A stretch of 64,000 bases of DNA from JANQOZ01 sp045106555 (GTDB lineage: Bacteria; Pseudomonadota; Gammaproteobacteria; Xanthomonadales; SZUA-38): the NCBI GenBank assembly GCA_045106555.1, contig JBGCET010000031.1:12490-76489 (forward strand), read 5' to 3'. The position numbers and the translations under genes were made by a program. The notes under the pieces are model-generated. The model searched no databases. It saw only the letters and a list, made by a program, of their open reading frames with translations, and was not told the DNA's origin. This document shows positions 42,956-51,382 of this stretch, in pieces (within the stretch, counting starts at the first letter, position 1; the number at the start of each line of letters is the position of its first letter).

Positions 42956-43828
42956 CTAGCTTTTGGATTTAAGCCTGTCTTCCAGTCCGTCGGCGATAGC
43001 AATCATGCCCTCAAGCGTTGGATGGTAGGGTATGCTCTTGAACGTCCAATTTGGCGCGGGGTAGCCCCTCATCCACGGGGTGGTTGAACAAGTGTGATGT
43101 TGTCGAGTCAACGTCGATGCTTTGATGACCAGTGCATTGTTTTTGTTCGCTACCCTCTCTGTAATCTCCACTAAGGTGTCAGCAATATCTTGAGAGTTTT
43201 GCGCAAATTCCAACGGAAGCGGCGCGCCTTCGCATAGCTGGCGCGGGTTAATGACGGTGGCGTAATCGACAAAAACAAGAACCGAATTTGGCGCTCTTTG
43301 TCGGATCTGCTGAGCAATGGCCGACATCCGGTCTTCAACGGCCTTATAGTCAGACGCATTTGGTGGTGCGGGCAGGGGCCAACATTTTCGCGCGCCGGAG
43401 TTTGGCTCCGATAATTGGTGCTCCATACAGGATGCCGCCATAAGTCCGCCGATATACCCTAAATCATTGCCGCCTATGGTGATGGTAACCAGCCCCGTAT
43501 CGACGTCGACAGCATCGATTTGTGCGGGTAAGTGTCTTGAGGGCATTAAGATGTCGTCAGTCTTTGCGCCACTGCAACTGACGTCATCAAGGTTGAGGTC
43601 TAAACGCCGGGCAAGTAATTGGGCATAGTTGTCTTTGGAGCGTCCGCAACGTGCCGGAGAACCTTCGACGGATTCGGTTACTCCAGGGCCGGCTGCAAAC
43701 GAACTCCCCATGGCGACATAATGCGTGTTTACGGCAAGTATGGGGTTAGGTGCAGTTTGCCGGATTTCGCAAGCGGACAATGATAATACGGCGAGAACGC
43801 AACCCAATGGGATGTAAAAACGACTCAT
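42956..43828 (-). CDS. SGNH/GDSL-family hydrolase, lipoprotein
   Basis: This protein of about 290 residues has a lipoprotein signal (LGCVLAVLSLSAC, lipobox Cys). The hydrolase signatures are block I YVAMGSSFAAGPG (catalytic Ser), SCSGAKTDDIL, block III TITIGGNDLGY (oxyanion Asn) and C-terminal YHPTLEGM (catalytic His). The extra Cys residues (CSTTPWM, KCWPLP) resemble lipases of the Streptomyces SGNH type. The ATG at 43828 follows GGAAC and gives a proper lipoprotein signal; the longer frame upstream is not supported. It may release malonyl or other acyl groups for the downstream transport operon, which is an inference from position. Confidence 0.87.
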   Translation of the reverse strand: MSRFYIPLGCVLAVLSLSACEIRQTAPNPILAVNTHYVAMGSSFAAGPGVTESVEGSPARCGRSKDNYAQLLARRLDLNLDDVSCSGAKTDDILMPSRHLPAQIDAVDVDTGLVTITIGGNDLGYIGGLMAASCMEHQLSEPNSGARKCWPLPAPPNASDYKAVEDRMSAIAQQIRQRAPNSVLVFVDYATVINPRQLCEGAPLPLEFAQNSQDIADTLVEITERVANKNNALVIKASTLTRQHHTCSTTPWMRGYPAPNWTFKSIPYHPTLEGMIAIADGLEDRLKSKS

Positions 43829-44180
43829 GATGTTTAGTTCCAAAAGCTGGCCCAATTCCAACCCGCGTTCTCTCGGTTCACCGTGTCTATACCTTAGGCA
43901 TCTGATCAAGCTAATTGTAGCCGTGTTGGCGCATCATGCCAAAACGCCGGGAGTGCCCGAGCATCGCTCTTTTTGCTAACGGGTCTCACGACCTATGAAT
44001 TTACCGACGAAAGAACCCGCTCTCCCGCGTTCGTATCAGTTGGTGCTTACTATCCTTTGAGGCTGCGATCAGACACTGCGTTGGTGGAGAAACGTAAAAT
44101 AGGTTGTAAGTGCTGCATTTCTTGCTGCACCGGTTTAGAGAGTTTGAGAACCTGCACCAAGGATCGACAAACATCCGTTT
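43829..44180. other. Gap with no intact gene
   Basis: This is the divergent upstream region of the SGNH operon and the missing 5' part of the truncated esterase. An open frame from 43973 (MLTGLTTYEFTDERTRSPAF) has no recognised similarity or ribosome site, and I read it as non-coding or decayed. Confidence 0.4.
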
Positions 44181-44705
44181 GTGCTGCGTGCTCGTTGGAC
44201 CGAGCCAGCTTTGCCGGGTTGTCTCGATAGCGGGCGAATCATTGAGGGCGGCAGCATGGGGGTATATGGCGCGGCCCGCCTTGGGTTTACTTACCCACAC
44301 ATTTTTGGGGCGGTTTCTATGCTGAGTGCCGGACCTCTTCAGGAAATTCTAAAATCCAGTGAGGCGCCGATCGTTGGATCTGCAAACGCGCAACAGGTTT
44401 TGGATCAGACTTATGGCGGAGACCCAGAGTATTTTCGCGCCTTAAGTCCGTGGGAGCTGGCAAAGCAATACGCAGCGGGATCAAACAATACGCTGATGCT
44501 GCGCATCGTCGTCGGTATCAATGACCCAGTACATGATTACAACCAGCGTTTTTCTGAGCATCTGGAAACACTCAAGATCTCACACACCTATCAGGTGCTT
44601 CCGAATGTGGGGCATTCACCTCAACAGCTCTTCGCCGCACTGAGTAAGAGCGACGAATATTGGTTGTTTTTCCGACAGTATCTGGAAACGCCGAGGATGC
44701 CATGA
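44181..44705 (+). pseudogene. 5'-truncated alpha/beta hydrolase (esterase D-like)
   Basis: From about 44226 the frame encodes the C-terminal half of a family with GGSMGVYGAARLGFTYP (nucleophile Ser in GGSMG), FGAVSMLSAGP, VVGINDPVHDYN (acid) and LPNVGHSPQQL (His). The N-terminal strands and oxyanion loop are missing, and upstream sequence in all frames shows no remnant I recognise. No start with a ribosome site precedes the conserved part. The retained half has no internal stop, so the truncation may be recent. Confidence 0.65.
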
Positions 44706-44770
44706 GCCAACTCTCGTTTTTTGACAACAGCTTCGAACAACTCACCCCCCTCTCGATTCCCAGCGTTTGC

Positions 44771-47700
44771 CTATGACTCAAAACCATTGGCAAAGACACT
44801 CTCTGGACGAAGCTCGATGGCGCCAGAATCACAAGCGGCTCTGCCATCGTTATTGCCGTCTACTGGACGGCCAGTACCCAGCAAGTCTTCGTCAAGACAC
44901 GCGCCTCTAATTCGGTCAACGGCCGGACTGTCTTCAAGCGGTGCGCGAATGGAATGACCAGACCGGGTCACCCGATCGGCGAGCAGCGGCTCAACCGTTT
45001 CTATATCTAGAGCGGCCATTGGGCAGCCGCTACTGGGGCGAAATAGGTTGCCCCCGCTGGACGTCTGGGCAGTAATCGCGTCGGTGCGGCACGCCGGCTG
45101 TGAACTGTCGGCAAAAATACTGTTGGTAATTTCAATAAACCCCGCGCCAGGCAGAGAAAACAGCACCGGACTGTCATTTCCGACCGCGGTTACATGGTTG
45201 AGCCGCACCGAGCCAGACAGGTACCTGATCAAGCCGAAAAACTGACCTTGAATGTGCTGGTTATCGATCATCATGACGTTATTGAGCGTTGTCACACCCT
45301 GCACATCAATGAGATTTTCCTCCACCGTATTGTCCGCAAAACTCACCCCGCTCAACATCAGGTCGCCGCCCGCATTGCGAATCACCGAGGTGCCCGTACT
45401 GTTATTTACGGCGACGTTTTCCAACGTAAGCTGGGAACCATCGGCCACCTGAACGGCGGCGCCACCGATCCCTGCGTCTGCGCTGGTGAGCTGTAAATCG
45501 CTCACGGTGACTGCATTGCCCTGGCTGACCAGCAGTCGAAATTGCCCCTGCCCGCTAAGACGGGTTCTATCAGTACCGATACCCACAATTGATAGCGACG
45601 TATCCACCCTATAGGGAGCGCTCGCCGCGTCGAGGGTAAATGTACCTTCACCGAGCGCAATGACGGGAGGGCCGCTGCTCAGAGTCCCATTCTCTGCCAA
45701 TGCCAGCGCATCGGTGAGAGTGCACACTGGCTGCACAGTTGCCCCCGAGCACCCTACCCCCGACCGTGAACACTCCAGCCGGCAGCCGGACGCTGCGCCC
45801 TCAGATGCGGTTACTACAATGTCCGTTAGCGGCCCGATGGTCATGCCAGCTTGTGTGCGGCTGGGGCTCGTGACTTCACTGGCCACCGCAGCGTCAACGC
45901 TGGCAATGAGTTCAGCGCCCTCAGACAAGCCCTGGGTGTCGACGGTAAACGTTTCAACAAACGTATCGCCGGAGGCGAGGCTAGCGACATTACAGGTGGT
46001 GGTTAAACCGGCAAAGGAACAGCCTGTGATCCCTTTATTGACGACCGGCGTATCGGGCATTTCGATGGTGACCGTCAAATCACCTGCCGCTACCCCTGCG
46101 CCCGACTGAGGGGCACGATTGGTCACCCGAACCTCAATCTGGGCAAACCGTTCCTGGGCAGGAATCAGTGTGGGCGCCAGAATTTCCACATCCAGCTCGG
46201 GCCTGGGCCGGTTAACCACATTCAGATCCAGGCAGTCCGTCAAAGACGTAGTGCTGTCCAATTTTTGATTTTGATCCAACACCACGTTGTCGACGATACA
46301 GGCCCGCACTCGGCTAACCTGCCCAGCGCTGCTGAAGGTGTGGCTGGCCGCCACATCGCCGCCCTTGGACATGGCTACCAACAGCGGACTGGCGTTGCCG
46401 GCGCTGGGGCTGAGCACGTCCGTTTCCACTGCATCTCCAGGCGACCAGGTCACGTCGAAGCGGTGCAGATCCACGTCGTCGACATCGTTGAAGCGGAACG
46501 TGAAATTGGCCGGGTAACCGGCGGTTACCTCAACCTCCGCAGTGGCTGGGTCATCGGTATCCAGGGCGACAAACTCAATGGTCGGTGGATCGTTTACCGG
46601 AGTAATCTCAATAGCCACAGTACCTGCTTGAGAGCTAGACCGGTCATCGGAAGCACGGAAGGTAAACGAGGTGGTGCCGTGCCAGTTGAGCGGTGGGCTG
46701 TAGATCAGCACCGGCGGCGTACCGGACAGCGTGCCCTGATCGGGCATTGTGAGCACCTCATAAGCTAGCGGCAGATCCAGCGCACCGTCGGGATCGGTGG
46801 CGGAAAGACGAATCGACAGCGGCGTATCTTCCATACCCGTGGCGCGCAGCTCGTCTGCCACCGGCGGGCGGAAATTACGCGACACGTTTATAGTTGCCGG
46901 CGTTGGCGCGCTGCTGTCCAGCCCATCGCCGGCGGAAAAGGTAAAGGTATCAACCCCCTGAAAACCGTCGTTAGCGGTATAGGTTACCCGCGCCGAGGTG
47001 TCGTCTATGGGTTCAATCACGCTGGTTTCAAATACGTGCACCACGTCGGTGGCGGTATCAAGCACATAGAGATTGCGACTGTTCACTGAGATTACCGAAG
47101 GGCGGCCAAAATCGCCCAGCACGAAACAGCGCTGGTCTGCCGGGCAGACGCTTTGCGCCTGGCCACCAAACACGCCGTCGTCGGTAAACCGGCTGACCCG
47201 TGAATTACCAAACTCCGCCACGTAGACGTTGTCGCGGCGATCAATGGCCAGACTTTGGGTCAGCCGCAGCTGACCCGGGTTGCTGCCGAAGAATTCTTGC
47301 GCGCCGGTGTTGCAGGTCACCCCGGTGATGCAGGAGTAGCCGCGACTGGCAAGACGAGACAGATCGCAGCCCTCACCTGAACCACAGGCGCCCAGCCAGC
47401 CCACCACTTGGCCAATCACCGGATTGCCGTTGGCATCCCGCCGGCTGCCGGTCATCCGGTGAATTCGGCTCTCGCTGACAAACAGCAGATCGCCGCTGTT
47501 GGTAATGGCAATGTCGCGCACGGCCTGGTAGCCACCGCCGGAGGTTTCCAGCGGATCCAGGTCAAACTCCAGCAGCCGCTCTGGCATCAGAAAAAAGTCG
47601 CCCTCATCAGTTGCCTGGGTCAGGTCAAACACGTCGATATTGCCCAAACCGTCTGGCACATACAGCAGATCGTTGGCATCGATCATGAACGCATTGATAC

Positions 47701-49690
47701 CGCCGATCTGGCTCGAGGGCCGGGGCCGGTATTCAACGATGGTATCAAGCGTCAATGCATCCAGACGAAAAAAGGTCGAGCCAAACGCGCCGCCGCTATA
47801 AAGAATTTCGTTGCTGCCCGGCGCGATATAAATACCGTTCACCAGGGAACTGTTGCGCGGCAAAGCGCGTCCGGCGATCAGTTCCCGGTCTGCAGTGAGT
47901 ACGCTAACGCGGCTGTTGCCCTGCACGCCCGGTTCATTGCAGTCCAAAACATAGGTCAGGCCTGAATCGGTGATTTTGACCTGACTAGGATCTGCCAGTA
48001 CGTCAAACCCACGGCCCGGGTCGCAGGCGCTAGCGGCTTCAAAGGTGCCACGAAAGTCTTCAACGAAAAACGGCAACAACGGCGCTTCAAAACCGCCTCC
48101 TGGGGGGAACTGTTCGATACGGAAACTCAGCGGATCGGCATCCGGGTCGCTGCCGTTCAGCACAATTTCCACCGGTGAAAAGGTGATGGCGTTAGCGCTG
48201 GTCGGAACGGCGCTGGGCGGGCGATTTTCACCAACGCCCTTGACGTTGATCAGCTGGGTCGCTGATGCGCTTTGACCAAAGGCGTCGGTGGCCGTCCACA
48301 GCAGCGGATTTTGGCCTCTGGGTAACGTTAAAGTCTCCGGCGGCACCTCACCTTCTAACGTGATCACAGGATTGGCATCACCAAAGTCAAAGACTCTGGG
48401 CTGCTGCAGCGCTACCACTGCCGTCGGGCCGTCTGTCTCTACCACCTCATCAGGCGCGGTCTGGATTACTGGCGGCAGGGTATCGACCACGGTGACAAAC
48501 TGCTCAATCTGGGTGGTATTTTCTTCCCGGTCGCGATTGGGCCCATCGTCTCTGGCCGTCCACACAACTCGGGTTCGCTCGCCAATGGGCCAGAAAGCCG
48601 GTACCGGCTCGCCCAGTTCTACATCCGGATCACAATCGTCAGTCACCGTAAAACCGGCCCGCAGGACGTCTCGGTTGGTTGCCCCGCTGGGCGAGGGTCC
48701 ACGCACTGAGGCGCCGCCCAATTCCAGCGCTTCAATGTCATATTCAGACTGGGATACCGATGCTACCGGCGGAAACACGTCTAAGACGGCTATTTCCCGC
48801 GGTTTGCCCCGGAAGGTGCCGGTGCGAAAGCCGGGGAAAATGAAGTTGTTTTGATCAGCGGCAATCAAGCCCACTTCAATGGCAATAGATAACACCACCT
48901 CAGCAGCTTTCCGACCCGCTTCGCCACCCAAAAAACGCTCGATACCCTTGGGCAGTTTGAAGGCAGGAATGAATACAAAGTCCCAGCCGCTGGCCATGTT
49001 TTCTGCAATAAACAGTTCGCTGTAAATCCCCAGCGGCAGGGTTCGCAGCCCGGCGCTGTCTTCAGCAGGCAACCCACCGGGCAGGCCAAAGGTGCTGTCG
49101 ACCTGAACGTCGGTATTCCAGGAAAACACTTTGGGCGAGCCGCCGGCGCCCCAGGAGCCCGATACGGCGCCCTGAACGCCAAGAATGTTGGTAGCGTTGC
49201 CGTTAGTGTCGGGACGAGAAATTTTACCCTCGCATACCCCTTGCTGGGGCGTAATTTCCACATCGTCCGGCGCATCCAGGGCCGGCGGGCAGGCTTTCAA
49301 CGCCAGGTTCAGCGACCAGGCGGTGAAACCAAAGGCATTGCCTTCCAGCGGAGTCAGCGCCACCAGTGCTGCGCCAAAAGCGCCGTTGTGAGGCAGCCCC
49401 AGCGCCGTATGACAGATTAACTCCTCCAGTTCCAGTTTCTGCACCTGCGCCTGATTTCTGGAAAATTCGTAGGGTTTGCCGGTGGCCGGATTAAGGGGCA
49501 GTTTAGCCTCAGGGCTTGCGCTAACTTCGGCCGAGGCGCTGGTCACTCCCAAACAAACAACCAGAGCAAATACCAGAGCCAGGCAGCTCTTCACATTTCG
49601 AAGCGGTGACCAGGACGGGCGGAAACTGTCCGCTCGTTGACTGTCAGCTACCGCTGTTAGGCAAGCATATGTAGACGAAACGTTGATCAT
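44771..49690 (-). CDS. Giant secreted multidomain protein with C-terminal GFE tag
   Basis: The product has about 1639 residues with a signal segment (SCLALVFALVVCLGVTSASA) preceded by a long N-terminus. In order it has a region of unknown fold, HYR-like domains (VTDDCDPDVELG, FVTVVDTLPPVI) and an NHL-type propeller (LTQSLAIDRRDNVYVAEFGNSR). Cadherin-like/Ig-like modules (YSPPLNWHGTTSFTFRASDD) and a DUF11-like domain follow. Last is a right-handed beta-helix with a choice-of-anchor-Q ending (CDSGAIEL) and the terminal ESVFANGFES. The start is uncertain: ATG 49690, GTG 49732 and GTG 49594 are possible, none with a good ribosome site. It probably acts at the cell surface in adhesion. A deleted relative of its 3' end lies at 38396. 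Confidence 0.85.
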   Translation of the reverse strand: MINVSSTYACLTAVADSQRADSFRPSWSPLRNVKSCLALVFALVVCLGVTSASAEVSASPEAKLPLNPATGKPYEFSRNQAQVQKLELEELICHTALGLPHNGAFGAALVALTPLEGNAFGFTAWSLNLALKACPPALDAPDDVEITPQQGVCEGKISRPDTNGNATNILGVQGAVSGSWGAGGSPKVFSWNTDVQVDSTFGLPGGLPAEDSAGLRTLPLGIYSELFIAENMASGWDFVFIPAFKLPKGIERFLGGEAGRKAAEVVLSIAIEVGLIAADQNNFIFPGFRTGTFRGKPREIAVLDVFPPVASVSQSEYDIEALELGGASVRGPSPSGATNRDVLRAGFTVTDDCDPDVELGEPVPAFWPIGERTRVVWTARDDGPNRDREENTTQIEQFVTVVDTLPPVIQTAPDEVVETDGPTAVVALQQPRVFDFGDANPVITLEGEVPPETLTLPRGQNPLLWTATDAFGQSASATQLINVKGVGENRPPSAVPTSANAITFSPVEIVLNGSDPDADPLSFRIEQFPPGGGFEAPLLPFFVEDFRGTFEAASACDPGRGFDVLADPSQVKITDSGLTYVLDCNEPGVQGNSRVSVLTADRELIAGRALPRNSSLVNGIYIAPGSNEILYSGGAFGSTFFRLDALTLDTIVEYRPRPSSQIGGINAFMIDANDLLYVPDGLGNIDVFDLTQATDEGDFFLMPERLLEFDLDPLETSGGGYQAVRDIAITNSGDLLFVSESRIHRMTGSRRDANGNPVIGQVVGWLGACGSGEGCDLSRLASRGYSCITGVTCNTGAQEFFGSNPGQLRLTQSLAIDRRDNVYVAEFGNSRVSRFTDDGVFGGQAQSVCPADQRCFVLGDFGRPSVISVNSRNLYVLDTATDVVHVFETSVIEPIDDTSARVTYTANDGFQGVDTFTFSAGDGLDSSAPTPATINVSRNFRPPVADELRATGMEDTPLSIRLSATDPDGALDLPLAYEVLTMPDQGTLSGTPPVLIYSPPLNWHGTTSFTFRASDDRSSSQAGTVAIEITPVNDPPTIEFVALDTDDPATAEVEVTAGYPANFTFRFNDVDDVDLHRFDVTWSPGDAVETDVLSPSAGNASPLLVAMSKGGDVAASHTFSSAGQVSRVRACIVDNVVLDQNQKLDSTTSLTDCLDLNVVNRPRPELDVEILAPTLIPAQERFAQIEVRVTNRAPQSGAGVAAGDLTVTIEMPDTPVVNKGITGCSFAGLTTTCNVASLASGDTFVETFTVDTQGLSEGAELIASVDAAVASEVTSPSRTQAGMTIGPLTDIVVTASEGAASGCRLECSRSGVGCSGATVQPVCTLTDALALAENGTLSSGPPVIALGEGTFTLDAASAPYRVDTSLSIVGIGTDRTRLSGQGQFRLLVSQGNAVTVSDLQLTSADAGIGGAAVQVADGSQLTLENVAVNNSTGTSVIRNAGGDLMLSGVSFADNTVEENLIDVQGVTTLNNVMMIDNQHIQGQFFGLIRYLSGSVRLNHVTAVGNDSPVLFSLPGAGFIEITNSIFADSSQPACRTDAITAQTSSGGNLFRPSSGCPMAALDIETVEPLLADRVTRSGHSIRAPLEDSPAVDRIRGACLDEDLLGTGRPVDGNNDGRAACDSGAIELRPESVFANGFES

Positions 49691-49747
49691 TGGAAGGTCC
49701 AAAATTGCCAATCCTTCGGGGTCAATGCCCACTATGGGTCAAACGTT

Positions 49748-49769
49748 ACCTCTGTGCTTGCACAGAGGT
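49748..49769. repeat. Perfect 10-base inverted repeat in a divergent promoter region
   Basis: ACCTCTGTGC, TT, GCACAGAGGT is a perfect 10+2+10 dyad between the giant gene (minus) and the M24 peptidase (plus). The TTGCA-type half-sites GTTGCAAACTCTTGCACC follow directly. An operator is more likely than a terminator because both genes diverge from here. Confidence 0.6.
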
Positions 49770-49954
49770 TGCAAACTCTTGCACCGTAGGTGCTGAGCCA
49801 GTGAACACCTTCTGTTTAAAACGCTTTTTCGGTGTTTTTGTTAGCAGTGGAGCGAATTTGCTGTATGTTCGTTATGAGTAACTCTATGAGCAACCGTAGG
49901 GTTGGCGTTGTTGTCAGATCATCGAATGCCAACCACGTTTACAAGGAAATGACC

Positions 49955-51307
49955 ATGAACCGTCGCGATGCACTGGGAACAATAACCGCCGCGGGCTTAG
50001 CATCCGCACTGCCCGCCCACAGTGCCTCTGCGGCTTCCGGCAAGCAAACGCCCCTTCATCCGCCCGTACCTGGGCCCCGGATGAATTTTGAGCAAGCCGA
50101 CAAGGTGATGACCGAACTCGGACTGGACGCGCTGATTCTCGGTGATGGCGCCAATTTTCAGCAGGCAACCGGCAGTCGGCACGTGGTTTCTCGGATGGGA
50201 TATTCGCCAAGCTGTCTGGCCATTGTTACCCGCCAACAAGACAACCGGTTGGCAATTGTCACCTCGGCCTTCGGCTATTACTACACGCTGTCAGACGTCC
50301 TACAGCATGCCGATCTTCCCGCCTATATTTACGCTTTCACAGGAAACTCATCCAGCGAAGGGGAAACCCTGGAATTATCGCTGAGCCTGTTTCCCGACCG
50401 CGGCGAAACGCCTATCGATGACATTGAGCGCAGCCGGGCCCAAGCAGTCCAAAACCAGGTAAGCGAACTAGGCAGCTTTGCCAGCATGGAAAAAGCGGTA
50501 GCTAAGGCAATGAAAGACTTAGGCTTAACTAGCGGGCGAATTGCCGTCGACCATCCGCGGGTTACCGCCGCGGTTTCCGAAGCGGCGCCCAAAGCCACCG
50601 TTGTAAACGCTGACGATGCCCTGCGTAGAATTCGCCCCGTAAAGTCGGCAACGGAAATCCAGCTAATGCGCATGGCGTCCGCCGGCAACGTGGCGGCGGC
50701 TATGGAGGCGGTAAAAACCGTCAGAGCCGGAGGCGGCTATCGAGACCTGCGGGCAGAATTTTTTGCGGCCGCCGCACGGCGGGGTCAGCGCGGCGTCTTT
50801 ATGGTTATCGACCGGACCAGCGATGAAGTCTATGACGATACCTTCAGGGACGGCCAAGCGTTCTTGATTGACTGCGTGAGCGAGTACGAAGGCTATCACG
50901 GCGACTATGGCCGCACGGTGTTCGTCGGCGAACCGCACAAAGCCATGCGCGACGCCACCAAAGCCATGGCCATCGGGTGGGATAGCATTCGAGAACAACT
51001 GAGGCCCGGATTGAAATTCTCAGAGATACAGGCGTTGGGACAGAAAGCACTGCGCAGCGCCAATAAAAATTTCAACATCCCTTACGCGCCACATAGCGTT
51101 GGCATGTTTCACACCGACCATGTGGGCTACTCGGGCTTGCCGCCGCGAGAAGATATCGTATTGGTACCTGGCATGATCTTAAGCATCGATTGCCCGTTGA
51201 TTGAATCTGGTGTGGGCGGCTCTGCCCACCTGGAAGACCTGATGCTGATTACCGCCGACGGTAGCGAGCCCATTCACGACATTGGACACCAGACAATCAC
51301 TGTTTGA
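49955..51307 (+). CDS. Exported M24-family (Xaa-Pro dipeptidase-like) metallopeptidase
   Basis: This 450-residue protein has a Tat-like signal (MNRRDALGTITAAGLASALP). The N-terminal creatinase-like domain (about 45-210) is followed by the pita-bread catalytic domain. Metal ligands are the two Asp in LIDCVSEYEGYHGDYG (ten residues between them), His in APHSVGMFHTDH, Glu in PLIESG and Glu in HLEDLML. It probably cleaves Xaa-Pro dipeptides in the periplasm with a two-metal centre. ATG 49955 follows AAGGAA; an upstream ATG at 49949 is too close to that site. A palindrome lies in the divergent region upstream. Confidence 0.92.
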   Translation: MNRRDALGTITAAGLASALPAHSASAASGKQTPLHPPVPGPRMNFEQADKVMTELGLDALILGDGANFQQATGSRHVVSRMGYSPSCLAIVTRQQDNRLAIVTSAFGYYYTLSDVLQHADLPAYIYAFTGNSSSEGETLELSLSLFPDRGETPIDDIERSRAQAVQNQVSELGSFASMEKAVAKAMKDLGLTSGRIAVDHPRVTAAVSEAAPKATVVNADDALRRIRPVKSATEIQLMRMASAGNVAAAMEAVKTVRAGGGYRDLRAEFFAAAARRGQRGVFMVIDRTSDEVYDDTFRDGQAFLIDCVSEYEGYHGDYGRTVFVGEPHKAMRDATKAMAIGWDSIREQLRPGLKFSEIQALGQKALRSANKNFNIPYAPHSVGMFHTDHVGYSGLPPREDIVLVPGMILSIDCPLIESGVGGSAHLEDLMLITADGSEPIHDIGHQTITV

Positions 51308-51382
51308 CTGCCACATTTTGCATCTGGAAGGCCCACGTCAGGTTGATAGCAGGGCGCCGCGAAGCATCGTTGTGCCCGCCGT

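Noticed and set aside
46265..47965. Long plus-strand frames inside the giant gene
   Set aside because: They lie entirely within a well-supported minus-strand gene and look like shadow frames.
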